Origin: Opitutia bacterium | GTDB taxonomy: Bacteria > Verrucomicrobiota > Verrucomicrobiia > Opitutales > Opitutaceae | DNA length: 64,000 nucleotides | Direction: 5' to 3' | Assembly: GCA_947453695.1 (NCBI GenBank) | Contig: CANGHW010000004.1 | Coordinates: forward strand, 1 to 64,000 | Shown here: piece after piece, positions 17,366-26,361 of the stretch | How positions within the stretch are numbered: the first letter of the stretch is position 1 | Layout: the number at the start of each line of letters is the position of its first letter | Translations under genes and position numbers: made by a program | Notes under the pieces: model-generated | Seen by the model: the letters and a program-made list of their open reading frames with translations, nothing else | What the model was told of the DNA's origin: nothing | Database searches by the model: none

Positions 17366-18225
17366 TGAACCAAGGTCGTAAACAGCGTCCCGTCTCCGTC
17401 GAAGACCTCCTCCGCCTCAAGCGGGCCGAGCGTCCGCCAGTGGAATTTTGGAATCAATTTGAGCGTGAGTTGCGGGCCAAGCAGCTCGCGGCCTTGGTGG
17501 AGAAACGCCCGTGGTGGCGTGAGGTTTCGTTGGCTCACGTCTGGTCTGGCCTTCGTCGTTACCACCTTCCGCTGGGCGCAGCGGCGATTCTGGCGGTCAC
17601 GGTGGTGTCGATTCGGAACTATCAACCCTCACGCGTGAGTCCCGTCGTCGCTGAGCCCGCGGTCGCCGCGGTGGCAGCTTTCACGCCCTCCGCGTCGGTC
17701 GAGCCGGTGGCTCCGGTGGTGGCGGCTTCAGCGTTCGTGGAGTCGTCGCCCGCTGCCGTGGCAGTTAGTTTGCCGGTTGAACCGGCGGAATCCCTCTCGT
17801 CCGCACCTGCCCTCGCCGCGGATGCAGCCCCGATCAATAGCCTCGCGCAGATGATCCCGGTGCTCGCTGTCGCCACCGGCACGGATGACGCGGCGCCCGC
17901 GTCTTCGCCGAGTGCCAAGTTGATCGCCGAGAATTTCGCCGCGCAATCCTCCGACAATTCCGGCTTTTCGCGCCAGGTGCTGACTGCTCCGCGGGGATTC
18001 GAGTCCCGCGCGTTGCCAGCGCGCAACCGGCCCGTCGAGCCGTTGGCTCAAATCAAGATCCCGACCTCACGCCGCTCGACGCTGCTGGCCTCGGCCATCC
18101 CGGTCGCGTCCTCGGGGCCGGTGCTGAATAGCGAACGTTCGGCCCGATCACTTTCCGATGAACGCCTCTACGACTCGGTGACGCGCGTGAGTGCTCGCGG
18201 TGCCGGCGTGGCGGTGAAGTTCTGA
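17362..18225 (+). CDS. Single-pass membrane protein coupled to the sigma factor; possible anti-sigma factor
   Basis: 287 residues. A charged cytoplasmic N-terminus of about 70 residues ('SVEDLLRLKRAERPPVEFW') is followed by one hydrophobic helix ('HLPLGAAAILAVTVVSI', about 68-84). A long Ala/Val/Pro/Ser-rich, probably disordered, periplasmic part comes next. The gene overlaps the ECF sigma gene by 4 bases and ends at a terminator. Position and topology fit an anti-sigma regulator, but there is no visible zinc-binding HxxxCxxC (ZAS) motif. The role is inference; it could also be an unrelated envelope protein. Confidence 0.6.
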   Translation: MMNQGRKQRPVSVEDLLRLKRAERPPVEFWNQFERELRAKQLAALVEKRPWWREVSLAHVWSGLRRYHLPLGAAAILAVTVVSIRNYQPSRVSPVVAEPAVAAVAAFTPSASVEPVAPVVAASAFVESSPAAVAVSLPVEPAESLSSAPALAADAAPINSLAQMIPVLAVATGTDDAAPASSPSAKLIAENFAAQSSDNSGFSRQVLTAPRGFESRALPARNRPVEPLAQIKIPTSRRSTLLASAIPVASSGPVLNSERSARSLSDERLYDSVTRVSARGAGVAVKF

Positions 18226-18245
18226 GTGGAATCTCACTCCACCTT

Positions 18246-18271
18246 AGGCGGGTCGACGACCCGCCTTTTTT
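18246..18271 (+). terminator. Terminator hairpin abutting the yjbQ start codon
   Basis: The stem aggcgggt / acccgcct with a 5-base loop is followed by six T. The next base is the A of the yjbQ ATG, so this hairpin takes the place of any ribosome-binding site for that gene. Confidence 0.85.
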
Positions 18272-18691
18272 ATGTCCGTCCACCAAGCCACGCTCTCCGT
18301 CCGCACGCCCGGTCAGGGCACGCATGAGGTGACCGATCTGGTGGTCGCCGAGTTGCGCCGGTCGGGCTTGAGGCAGGGTATCGTTTCGGTTTTTTGCCGT
18401 CACACGAGCTGCAGCCTCGTGATCATGGAAAATGCCGATCCGTCGGCCCGGAGAGATTTGGAAGCGTGGCTCAATCGCCTCGTGCCGGAGAACGACGCCA
18501 ATTTTGAGCACACCCTCGAGGGCCCCGATGACATGCCGAGCCACATCAAGATGGCGCTCACGCGCACCAGCGAGCAGGTGCCCTTTGCGGAGGGGCGCCT
18601 GCTGCTCGGCACGTGGCAGGGCATCTTCCTCTGGGAGCATCGCCGCGCTCCCCACTCCCGGCAGATGGTGGTGACGGTGATGGGCGAGTGA
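18272..18691 (+). CDS. yjbQ: YjbQ/UPF0047 family protein
   Basis: 139 residues, the usual family length. Conserved features include 'CRHTSCSLVIMENADPS' (about 46-62), 'LEGPDDMPSHIK' (about 81-92), 'GTWQGIFLWEHR' (about 111-122) and the C-terminal 'RQMVVTV'. The His and Asp/Glu residues belong to the conserved pocket of this family. E. coli YjbQ has weak thiamine-phosphate synthase activity, but the physiological role is not settled. The start directly follows a terminator T-tract and has no ribosome-binding site, so either translation is leaderless or the hairpin acts as a control element. Confidence 0.9.
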   Translation: MSVHQATLSVRTPGQGTHEVTDLVVAELRRSGLRQGIVSVFCRHTSCSLVIMENADPSARRDLEAWLNRLVPENDANFEHTLEGPDDMPSHIKMALTRTSEQVPFAEGRLLLGTWQGIFLWEHRRAPHSRQMVVTVMGE

Positions 18692-18731
18692 TTTGCGCGG
18701 CGGGTCGCCGCTACTCCAAAAGGCGGAGGCG

Positions 18732-20372
18732 TTACTTCTCGGTCGCGCAGATGCCGCAGACGTCGAAGAAGAAGTCGTGGCCCTTGTCATCGACGAGAAT
18801 GAAGGCCGGGAAGTTCTCCACCTCGATGCGCCACACGGCTTCCATGCCGAGCTCGGGATATTCGAGGACCTCGACTTTCTTGATGTTGTTCTGCGCGAGG
18901 ATCGCGGCCGGGCCGCCGATGCTGCCGAGGTAGAAGCCGCCGTGCTTCTTGCACGCGTCGGTCACGCCCTTGCTGCGGTTGCCCTTGGCCAGCATGACGA
19001 GCGAGCCGCCGTGCGACTGAAAGAGGTCGACGTAACTGTCCATGCGGCCGGCGGTGGTCGGGCCAAAGGAACCCGACGCGTAGCCGACCGGAGTTTTCGC
19101 CGGACCAGCATAGTAGACTGGATGATTCTTGATGTAGTCGGGCAGCCCGTGGCCGGCGTCGATGCGCTCCTTCAACTTGGCGTGCGCGATATCGCGCGCG
19201 ACGATCATCGGGCCCGACAGCAACACGCGCGTGGTGACGGGGTATTTCGCGAGAGTGGCCCGGATCTCAGCCATCGGGCGGGTGAGGTCGATATGGACTG
19301 AAGAGTCATCCTTGAACGTGCGCAGCGACTCGGGGATGAAGCGGCCGGGGTTGGTCTCCACTTTCTCCAGGAAGACGCCGTCCTTGGTGATCTTACCCTT
19401 GATATTGCGGTCGGCGCTGCACGAGACGCCCATGCCGACGGGGCAGCTGGCGCCGTGGCGCGGGAGACGCACGATGCGCACATCGAGCGCGAAATATTTT
19501 CCACCGAATTGGGCCCCGACTTTCGATTGCTGGGCCAGCTTGAGGACCTTGGCCTCCATCTCGAGATCGCGGAAGGCGCGGCCGTGCTCGTTGCCGGTCG
19601 TGGGGAGTGCATCCAGATACTTCGTCGTCGCGAGTTTCACGACCTTCATACACGCCTCGGCGCTGGTGCCGCCGATGACGAAGACCAAGTGGTAGGGCGG
19701 GCACGCCGACGTGCCGAGGAGCTGCATCTTGTCCGTGAAGAATTTTTCCAAGCTCTTCGGATTGAGCAGCGCCTTTGTTTCCTGAAAGAGAAACAGCTTG
19801 TTGGCCGAGCCGCCGCCCTTGGCGACGAAGAGAAACTCATACTTGGCGCCCTCGGTGGCATGGACGTCGATCTGCGCGGGAAGATTGGTGCCGGTATTGA
19901 CCTCCTTGAACAAGTCGAGCGGCGCGACCTGAGAGTATCGGAGGTTTTCCTTGGTGTAGGCTTCGTAGACGCCCTTGGAGAGATACTCGGCATCATTGGC
20001 GCCGGTCCAAACCTGCTGGCCCTTTTTGGCAAAGACGGAGCACGTGCCGGTGTCCTGGCACATGGGCAAAATGCCGCGAGCGGCGATCTCGGCGTTCTTC
20101 AGCAGGGTGTGGGCGACGAAGCGGTCGTTGTTGGACGCCTCCGGATCAACGAGGATCGCAGCAACCTGTTCCAGATGCTTCGTGCGCAGGAAGAAGTTGG
20201 TGTCGTGAAACGCCTCGCGCGAGAGGTAGGCCAGCGTCTCGGGCGCAACCTTCAGGATTTCCTGCCCCTCAAACGTCGCGGTGCTGACGCCTTCCTTCGT
20301 GAGGAGGCGGTATTCGGTTTCATCGGCCCCGAGAGGAAGAGGGTCTTGGTAGTGAAAAGCGGGCGTGGCCAT
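18732..20372 (-). CDS. fumA: Class I (iron-sulfur) fumarate hydratase
   Basis: 546 residues, full length for the one-chain FumA/FumB type. Cluster-binding cysteines appear in '[11 protein letters not shown]' (about 107-117), 'TSACPPYH' and '[11 protein letters not shown]'. The C-terminal beta domain has 'PTTAGRMD' and '[20 protein letters not shown]'. It interconverts fumarate and malate in the TCA cycle with a 4Fe-4S cluster, so it is oxygen-sensitive, which fits a facultative or low-oxygen lifestyle. It is the last gene of a minus-strand run after kdsD and the Gfo/Idh gene, with a 60-base gap, and may be transcribed separately. Confidence 0.93.
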   Translation of the reverse strand: MATPAFHYQDPLPLGADETEYRLLTKEGVSTATFEGQEILKVAPETLAYLSREAFHDTNFFLRTKHLEQVAAILVDPEASNNDRFVAHTLLKNAEIAARGILPMCQDTGTCSVFAKKGQQVWTGANDAEYLSKGVYEAYTKENLRYSQVAPLDLFKEVNTGTNLPAQIDVHATEGAKYEFLFVAKGGGSANKLFLFQETKALLNPKSLEKFFTDKMQLLGTSACPPYHLVFVIGGTSAEACMKVVKLATTKYLDALPTTGNEHGRAFRDLEMEAKVLKLAQQSKVGAQFGGKYFALDVRIVRLPRHGASCPVGMGVSCSADRNIKGKITKDGVFLEKVETNPGRFIPESLRTFKDDSSVHIDLTRPMAEIRATLAKYPVTTRVLLSGPMIVARDIAHAKLKERIDAGHGLPDYIKNHPVYYAGPAKTPVGYASGSFGPTTAGRMDSYVDLFQSHGGSLVMLAKGNRSKGVTDACKKHGGFYLGSIGGPAAILAQNNIKKVEVLEYPELGMEAVWRIEVENFPAFILVDDKGHDFFFDVCGICATEK

Positions 20373-20432
20373 GGTGGTAAAAGCGGTGAGACGGACGTGG
20401 TGTGAAAAAGGTAAACGAGAAGGACGCGGAGT

Positions 20433-21683
20433 CTACTTCGCGGCCATCGCGCGAACGACCTCGCGGAAGCGCGGGAGATCGGCCGGGGTGGCCACCTCGC
20501 CGGGATTGCGGCCCCAGCCGTTGGCCCCGGGCCAAAGTCCGCGGACGAGGAAATTTTCATGGGCGGCCGGCATGGTCGCGACGTGGAAGTAGTCCTTTTG
20601 CTCCTTCTCGTCGCGCATGGCGGTGACGAGCTCCGCCGGGATTTTGCTGATCGTGCCGCTGGAGATGTGCGCGAGGTTGTTGAGCGCGACGAACGGCCGG
20701 GAATCGGCCAGACTGGTGGCGGGCCGGGCACTCTCGCCGCGTAGGTAGCGGTAGTAATCGAGGTGATTTTCGACGAGGGCGTCGAACGGATCGAGGGCGA
20801 TGCGCTCGACGCGGCCATCGTTCCACCGGATCTCGATCTGGCGACCGACGGTATAGCGAATCACGGCTTTGTCGCAGAGCACCATTTCAAGGTGCGAACT
20901 CGCGCCGGAGCAGGCGTGCGAGAGAGCGAAGCGGATCGTCACGCCCGAGGTGGTATCGGTTTCGACGAAAAACGTGTCGGCGCCCTCGATCGCGTGAGCC
21001 CGGTAGAGTTCGGCGCGGACGGCGGCGAGCTGAGCCCAACTGAAGAGTTCCGGTCCGCCGGCCCAGAACAGGAGGTTGTGAACGAAGTGGGCCATCGCGT
21101 TGCCGAAGCAGGAATCGAGGACGACGCGGCCTTCCATCATCAGGCGACCGGCCCAATTGTTGCGGGTAAAGTAGCTGGCGGGGCGCGGCCAGAGCGCGCT
21201 GAGGGTGGCGCCGCGAATGGCACCGAATTCGCCCGCGAGGATGCGCTCCTTTAGCGCGAGACGGGGCTTTTCGATGATGAAGTTGAAGCCGACGACGGAG
21301 GATTTCCGGGCCCGGGCATCGGCCGCGATCATTTGCTCCAATTCGAGGTGATCGAGGGTGGGCGGCTTCTCGAGGTAGACGGGCAGACCGAGCGCGGTGG
21401 CGGCAGCGTGCATCTCGGCGTGGAGATTGATAGGAGTGGGGACGACGATGAGATCGAGGCCGCGATGGCAGGCGTCGAGCATCGAGCGGTAATCGGGAAA
21501 CACGCCGACGCCGCGTTGGGCGAAGCGCCAAGTCTCCTGCTCCTTGGCGAAGGCGGTCGGCCGCGGATCGCAGGTGCCAATGAGCTTGGCGTGGCCGTCG
21601 GCCTCGAGTCGAGCGACTGCGTTATGATGTGAGCCGGCGAAACCTCCCATGCCGACTATGCCGATGCGGACGGGGGTGTTCAC
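20433..21683 (-). CDS. Gfo/Idh/MocA-family oxidoreductase
   Basis: 416 residues. The N-terminal Rossmann fold begins 'RIGIVGMGGFAGSHHNAVAR' (about 6-25), and the central motif 'YLEKPPTLDH' (EKP, about 113-122) is typical of this family. A C-terminal beta-sheet domain follows. These enzymes oxidise or reduce sugars and related compounds with NAD(P). The substrate cannot be told from sequence. The start overlaps the stop of kdsD by 4 bases, which suggests co-translation with an enzyme of keto-sugar (Kdo) metabolism. This is an unusual partnership, and the functional link is unproven. Confidence 0.85.
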   Translation of the reverse strand: MNTPVRIGIVGMGGFAGSHHNAVARLEADGHAKLIGTCDPRPTAFAKEQETWRFAQRGVGVFPDYRSMLDACHRGLDLIVVPTPINLHAEMHAAATALGLPVYLEKPPTLDHLELEQMIAADARARKSSVVGFNFIIEKPRLALKERILAGEFGAIRGATLSALWPRPASYFTRNNWAGRLMMEGRVVLDSCFGNAMAHFVHNLLFWAGGPELFSWAQLAAVRAELYRAHAIEGADTFFVETDTTSGVTIRFALSHACSGASSHLEMVLCDKAVIRYTVGRQIEIRWNDGRVERIALDPFDALVENHLDYYRYLRGESARPATSLADSRPFVALNNLAHISSGTISKIPAELVTAMRDEKEQKDYFHVATMPAAHENFLVRGLWPGANGWGRNPGEVATPADLPRFREVVRAMAAK

Positions 21684-22669
21684 ACGATTTTAAGTTTGGG
21701 TAAGTCTTGGCCGTCGATGAGGCCGACCGGTTTGCCGCGCGCGTCGACGACGATCAGGTCGTCGATCTTGTGCGCTTCGAAGAGTCGCAAGGCTTCAACA
21801 CCGAGCACATCGTCCCGGATCGTTTTCGGCGAGCGGGTCATGAAGGTCGATACCGGCTTGCTCAGAAAATCCGGGCCGGTGAGCGCGCTGCGGCGGAAAT
21901 CACCGTCGGTGAGGATGCCAGTGAGCTTGCCGGTTTTCTTCGCGACGAGGGCGATGCTGCCGCTCTTGGCCTTGGTCATGGCGAGGATGGCGTCCTGCGT
22001 CGTGACGGTGTCAGGGGCGACGGGCAGGCGGTCGGCGGTGCGCATGATGTCTTTTACGCGCAAAAGCAGGACGCGGCCCAGATTCCCGGCGGGATGGTAT
22101 TTCGCGAAGTCGTCGCGAGTAAGGCCGCGCGCCTCGAGGAGCACCATGGCCAGGGCGTCGCCCAGGGCGAGAGCAGCTGTGGTGCTGGCCGTGGGCGCGA
22201 GCTCGAGCGGACACGCCTCGCGGGGCACCCGGTAAAGCAGAAGGTGATCGGCGGCGCGGGCGAGGTCGGAGTCGGCGTGGCCGGTGTAGGCGACGACCTT
22301 CAGGCCGAAGCGCTTGAGCATCGGCACGAGGCGCAGGATCTCGTCGGATTGGCCGCTGTTGCTGAGGAGAAACGCGAGGTCACCCTCGGCGCACAGGCCG
22401 AGGTCGCCGTGCAGCGCCTGCGTGGCGTCGAGAAAGCAGGAAGCGATGCCGGTGCTGTTGAACGTGGCGGCGACCTTTTGGGAGATATGGGCGGACTTGC
22501 CGACGCCGCTGAAGATGAGTTTTCCGCCGCCGGCGACGGTGGCCTCGACGGCCTGGGCGGTGGCGACGAACTCCTGGCCCAATCCCTTGGCCGTCTCGGT
22601 CAGCGCGGCGGTCTCGATGCGGATGCAGGCACGCGCGCGGGCGAGGGCGTTATTTGGGTGGAGGGCCAT
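21680..22669 (-). CDS. kdsD: Arabinose-5-phosphate isomerase (SIS plus two CBS domains)
   Basis: 329 residues. The SIS domain (about 35-185) includes 'GKLIFSGVGKSAHI' and 'LLSNSGQSDEIL', followed by 'PTASTTAALALGDALA', the characteristic KdsD/GutQ stretch. Two CBS domains (about 210-268 and 275-329) complete the standard layout. The enzyme makes D-arabinose 5-phosphate from ribulose 5-phosphate for Kdo, the inner sugar of lipopolysaccharide. The gene is read away from the LysM lipoprotein gene across a 73-base divergent spacer and overlaps the downstream oxidoreductase gene. Confidence 0.93.
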   Translation of the reverse strand: MALHPNNALARARACIRIETAALTETAKGLGQEFVATAQAVEATVAGGGKLIFSGVGKSAHISQKVAATFNSTGIASCFLDATQALHGDLGLCAEGDLAFLLSNSGQSDEILRLVPMLKRFGLKVVAYTGHADSDLARAADHLLLYRVPREACPLELAPTASTTAALALGDALAMVLLEARGLTRDDFAKYHPAGNLGRVLLLRVKDIMRTADRLPVAPDTVTTQDAILAMTKAKSGSIALVAKKTGKLTGILTDGDFRRSALTGPDFLSKPVSTFMTRSPKTIRDDVLGVEALRLFEAHKIDDLIVVDARGKPVGLIDGQDLPKLKIV

Positions 22670-22742
22670 TTAGAGTTTGAGTCGCGAAGTAGGTTGCGGA
22701 ATTTACGGCCCACTACCGCTCATTCAATCCCTTTCACCGCCG

Positions 22743-23606
22743 ATGAACGTCCGCCACAGCCTCAGCACCGCCCTCGCGCTCGTCGCGTTGCTGCTGGGCG
22801 CCGGTTGCACCGGGGGTGATGGCACCCCGTTTTCCCTCGAGACGGACGATTCGCTTTACCAGCAAGCCAAGCAACTGCAGCGGCAGGGGCGCAATCCGGA
22901 GGCACTGACGAGCTATCTCAAGCTGATCGAGAAGCGGGGGGCGCAAAACGCTCCTGAATCGCACCTCGAGGCGGGCATTATCTATCTCCACGACATCAAG
23001 AACCCGGTCGAGGCGATCCACCATTTCCAGCGTCACCTCGAGCTGCAGCAACTCACGCAAGCCCAGCAAACCCGGGTGCGAGGCCTGATCGAAAATGCGA
23101 AACGAGAGTTCGCGCGGACGCTGCCGGGACGATTTAACGACGAGCAGGCGGCGCGGCCGGGCGGGATGGACGCCGGCGATCGCCTCCAACGGGAAAACGA
23201 CGAGTTGCGCGCCGAGATTGCGCGGCTGAAGGGCGGCGGTCCGGCGCCGTTTCTCCGCACGACGCGTGGGCCGGTCGAGCCGGTGGAAGTCTTGCCCCCT
23301 CCCGTAACTTCGACCGGAGATGAAGTGGCGGTGCGCGTCGCGCCGCCGCCGCCCGGCCTCGCGGTGGCGGGTATGACGGCGGGAGCCCCTTCCTTTGGTG
23401 GTCGCCAAGCGCCCACGCGCCCGGCCGGACCGGGACCGTTGCCGGCGGCAGGCAAGCGTCATTCCGTCGCCGCAGGGGAAAACCTCTTTCGCATCGCCCA
23501 AAAATATGGCGTGAAACCGGAGGCCATCGCGCTGGTGAACCGCGAGGCGTTGCCGAAGGGCATCGCCTCGCCGTTGAAGCCGGGCATGGAGCTGAAGATT
23601 CCCTGA
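22743..23606 (+). CDS. LysM-domain lipoprotein
   Basis: 287 residues from ATG 22743; the upstream in-frame extension lacks a signal. The signal peptide ends in the lipobox 'LLGAGC' (Cys at about 21), so this should be a lipoprotein. Residues about 33-110 form TPR-like helices ('YQQAKQLQRQGRNPEALTSY'). A coiled-coil segment (about 140-160) and a Pro-rich linker follow, and a C-terminal LysM domain ('HSVAAGENLFRIAQKYGV') would bind peptidoglycan. An envelope scaffold role is likely. The aminotransferase gene starts 3 bases after the stop, so the two form an operon. Confidence 0.88.
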   Translation: MNVRHSLSTALALVALLLGAGCTGGDGTPFSLETDDSLYQQAKQLQRQGRNPEALTSYLKLIEKRGAQNAPESHLEAGIIYLHDIKNPVEAIHHFQRHLELQQLTQAQQTRVRGLIENAKREFARTLPGRFNDEQAARPGGMDAGDRLQRENDELRAEIARLKGGGPAPFLRTTRGPVEPVEVLPPPVTSTGDEVAVRVAPPPPGLAVAGMTAGAPSFGGRQAPTRPAGPGPLPAAGKRHSVAAGENLFRIAQKYGVKPEAIALVNREALPKGIASPLKPGMELKIP

Positions 23607-23609
23607 GTC

Positions 23610-24761
23610 ATGCCACGCACCTCCCGCCGCACTTCCGTTTTCACCGAGTCCCTGATCCGTGAGATGTCGCGAGTCGCGGCTCGCCACGGGGCGATCAATC
23701 TCTCGCAGGGTTTTCCCGATTGGGATCCGCCGGCGGAGTTGGTGCAGGCGGCCAAGGATGCGATGGACGCGCACCGCCACCAATACGCGGTCACGTGGGG
23801 CTCAAACGAGCTGCGCGCCGCGCTGAGCGCGAAGATCGCGCGCTGCATGGGCGTCCCGGTGGACGGCGACCGTGAGCTGGTCGTCACGTGTGGGGCCACG
23901 GAAGCCATGATGGTGGCGATGATGACCGTCTGTGACCCGGGCGATAAAGTCGGGCTCTTCTCGCCCTTCTACGAAAATTATAACGCCGACGCGATTCTGA
24001 CGGGTGCCCAGGCGATTCATGTGCCGCTGCATCCGCCGCACTACCGCTTTGACCCGGCGGAGCTCCGGAAAGTCTTCGCGAGCGGGCTGAAGGCCTTTGT
24101 GCTCTGCAATCCGTCGAATCCGTGCGGACGAGTATTCACGCGCGAGGAGCTGCTCCAGATCGCGGCGCTGGCGGAGGAGTTCGACGTGTTCGTGCTCACC
24201 GACGAGGTCTACGAGCACATCGTGTTCGACGGACGGAAACACACGTATTTCGCGACGCTGCCCGGCATGGCGAAGCGCACGCTGATGTGCTCGTCCCTTT
24301 CGAAGACCTTTTCGATCACGGGCTGGCGGCTTGGCTACGTGCACGCGGCGCCGGAGATCATCGCGCAGGCCCGCAAGGTGCACGATTTCCTGACAGTCGG
24401 CGCCGCGGCACCCTTACAGCACGCGGTGGTGACCGCGCTGAATTTCCCGCCGAGCTACTACGATGGCCTCGCGGCGGAGTATGCGGTGTCGCGCGATGTG
24501 CTGCTCGGATACCTCGATCAGACGGGCCTGAGCTACACGCGGCCCGAGGGGGCGTATTTTGTGATGCTCGATATCTCGCCGTTTGGTTACGCGAGCGACG
24601 TCGAGTTTGCGCATTGGATGGCGAAGGAGATCGGCGTCGCGCCGGTGCCGGGCTCCAGCTTCTTCGCGAACGGGGAGAATCGCTACGTGCGGCTGAATTT
24701 CGCGAAGCGCCCCGAGACGCTCCACGCCGCGGGCGAGCGGCTGCTCAAGCTCAAACGCTAG
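23610..24761 (+). CDS. PLP-dependent aminotransferase, class I/II
   Basis: 383 residues. The PLP-binding features of fold type I are present: 'NPSNPCGR' (about 169-176), 'TDEVYEHI' (about 197-204) and the Schiff-base lysine in 'SSLSKTFSITGWRLGY' (about 229-244), plus a C-terminal Arg for carboxylate binding. The 'INLSQGFPDWDPP' start resembles kynurenine/methionine aminotransferases of the YbdL type. The exact amino donor is not certain. It follows the LysM lipoprotein gene by 3 bases and ends within 4 bases of the convergent PH-domain gene. Confidence 0.88.
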   Translation: MPRTSRRTSVFTESLIREMSRVAARHGAINLSQGFPDWDPPAELVQAAKDAMDAHRHQYAVTWGSNELRAALSAKIARCMGVPVDGDRELVVTCGATEAMMVAMMTVCDPGDKVGLFSPFYENYNADAILTGAQAIHVPLHPPHYRFDPAELRKVFASGLKAFVLCNPSNPCGRVFTREELLQIAALAEEFDVFVLTDEVYEHIVFDGRKHTYFATLPGMAKRTLMCSSLSKTFSITGWRLGYVHAAPEIIAQARKVHDFLTVGAAAPLQHAVVTALNFPPSYYDGLAAEYAVSRDVLLGYLDQTGLSYTRPEGAYFVMLDISPFGYASDVEFAHWMAKEIGVAPVPGSSFFANGENRYVRLNFAKRPETLHAAGERLLKLKR

Positions 24762-25720
24762 GACGACGAGAGCGTGCGGCGAAGTTCGCGGGCCTCGGCC
24801 AGAAGTTCGCGGGCGGCGGTGAGCGTCGCGGGTAGATGCGCCGTCGCGGGTTGATCCGTGAGAGCCGGCGCAGGCGGGTGTTGGTCGTCCGGATCGCCCA
24901 GACCCGTGGCGCGGAATAGGCGGAGACGTTCGAGGATGAGGTCGCGGATCTCGTTCGCATGTTCGACACTCTGAAACACGGCGGTGTGCAGCGAATCGCC
25001 GGCCTGGTGAGATTTCTCATGACCACCGCCGCTGCCGCCGCCCGCGGACTGCACCCGGACATCGGCGAGGCCGAGCAGGCGCTGCACGGGGCCCTGAGTG
25101 ACGACGACCTGCTGGAGGTTGGCGAAACTCATGGTCAGCTCCTGCACCTGCCAGACGCCGGTGCGAATACGCAGGCTGCGGTCGGTGACCACATACCAGC
25201 GCAATTCGTAGTCGAGCCGGCGAATCGCGTAGGTGAGCGGGATCTGCGCAACGTAGATAATCACACCGCCCACTTTCAGAACCCAGAGGAGCGGAAAGGC
25301 CCAGGTCGGGAGTCGCACGGCGACGTTGACGAGCATGCGTTTGAACGTTGCCCAGTCGTTGATCCGCGGCCGTGACTTTGCGGATTTACCTTTCGTCGTC
25401 GCCGGTGGCGGGCTGGCGGGCGGCGGCGCGGCCGCTTCGAGGGCTTCGCGAAAATTACTCGGCGTGGGGGCCGCCGGAGCATTGGCGAGGGCGACGCGTT
25501 GCTCGCGGACCGTTTGCTCGACGTCGAGCAAGACCACGGTCCAAAAAACGATACCGGCGAAGGCCACGACCTGGGGCACGGCCCAGCCGAGGAGGCGGAG
25601 CTTGAAGTAGTTTTTGCCGGCACGAAAAACGCGGAGAGAGGCCGGCGCGCCGGCGGGCGGATGCGGCTCGGGTGGGACCTTGAGCCAATGCAGCACGAAA
25701 GCGCGGGAGCGTTGATACAT
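24758..25720 (-). CDS. Membrane protein with bacterial PH (bPH2) domain
   Basis: 320 residues. Two transmembrane segments (about 45-66 and 140-165) are separated by a Pro/Ala/Lys-rich loop. A bPH2 domain follows ('YELRWYVVTDRSLRIRTGVW', then 'FANLQQVVVTQGPVQRLLGL', about 172-222). The C-terminal part carries a Gly/His-rich segment and a helix. Such YdbS/YdbT-like proteins usually come in pairs, and the upstream gene encodes a second bPH2 protein only 14 bases away. Function in envelope homeostasis is suspected for the family but not established. Confidence 0.8.
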   Translation of the reverse strand: MYQRSRAFVLHWLKVPPEPHPPAGAPASLRVFRAGKNYFKLRLLGWAVPQVVAFAGIVFWTVVLLDVEQTVREQRVALANAPAAPTPSNFREALEAAAPPPASPPPATTKGKSAKSRPRINDWATFKRMLVNVAVRLPTWAFPLLWVLKVGGVIIYVAQIPLTYAIRRLDYELRWYVVTDRSLRIRTGVWQVQELTMSFANLQQVVVTQGPVQRLLGLADVRVQSAGGGSGGGHEKSHQAGDSLHTAVFQSVEHANEIRDLILERLRLFRATGLGDPDDQHPPAPALTDQPATAHLPATLTAARELLAEARELRRTLSSS

Positions 25721-25734
25721 GGGGCCTCCGGAGT

Positions 25735-26271
25735 TCAGGCGCGCGGACGTCGGGCGAGTTCCTCGCGCAACGCGCGGAGCTCGGCGGCAGTTTCACGAAG
25801 GGCGGCGGCGAGTTCGTCCTGCGACGGCGCCGACGGAGAGGAGGACAGCGCGGCAGGCGTGGGGGCGGGGTGGTCCTTTACGCCCCGCATCCGGCTGTAG
25901 AGGAAATCGCGGAGCGCCTCGAACTCGCGAATGCCCTCGATGGTGAGCTCGGCGGAGGAACTGCCGCTGGCGGTCTGCACGAGCACGCGGGAGAGGCCGA
26001 GCCAGCGTTCGACGAAATTGGAACGGAGATGAATGTCCTGAATACGCGCGTAGTTCACGATGGTCTCGCGACGGAAAAGAATGCCCCAACTCATCGAGAT
26101 GCCCTCGGTGGTGAACTTGTAGCGCATCGTGTGGTAGCGGAACCACAACGGGAGGATGAGAAACGGGAACAGCGGTGGGATGACGAGCGCCGACAACAGG
26201 TAGTAGGTCCAGAGATTGGCGTGCGGGCGCTCGAGGGCGAAAATGGCAGAGTCGTCGGCGGGCGAATTCAC
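25735..26271 (-). CDS. Membrane protein with bPH2 domain, first of the pair
   Basis: 178 residues from a GTG start at 26271; the longer open frame upstream runs into the divergent esterase gene and has no homology. One or two hydrophobic helices ('LWTYYLLSALVIPPLFPFLILPLWF', residues about 20-44) precede a bPH2 domain ('HTMRYKFTTEGISMSWGILF', then 'ARIQDIHLRSNFVERWLGL'). The C-terminal tail is helical ('LAAALRETAAELRALREELA'). It is the partner of the next bPH2 gene 14 bases downstream, and the two probably form one complex, as with YdbS and YdbT. Confidence 0.75.
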   Translation of the reverse strand: MNSPADDSAIFALERPHANLWTYYLLSALVIPPLFPFLILPLWFRYHTMRYKFTTEGISMSWGILFRRETIVNYARIQDIHLRSNFVERWLGLSRVLVQTASGSSSAELTIEGIREFEALRDFLYSRMRGVKDHPAPTPAALSSSPSAPSQDELAAALRETAAELRALREELARRPRA

Positions 26272-26361
26272 GCGGCAAGCGTGCCGGTCCGGGCCGGGTG
26301 GGCAAGCGTGGGACAGCGACTGCGGACTTGCGGGTTGAAGGTTACGAGAAAAGCTCGGCCG

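Noticed and set aside
25870..26361. N-terminal extension of the esterase frame
   Set aside because: It lies antisense to the bPH2 gene, and the signal peptide begins at 26362.
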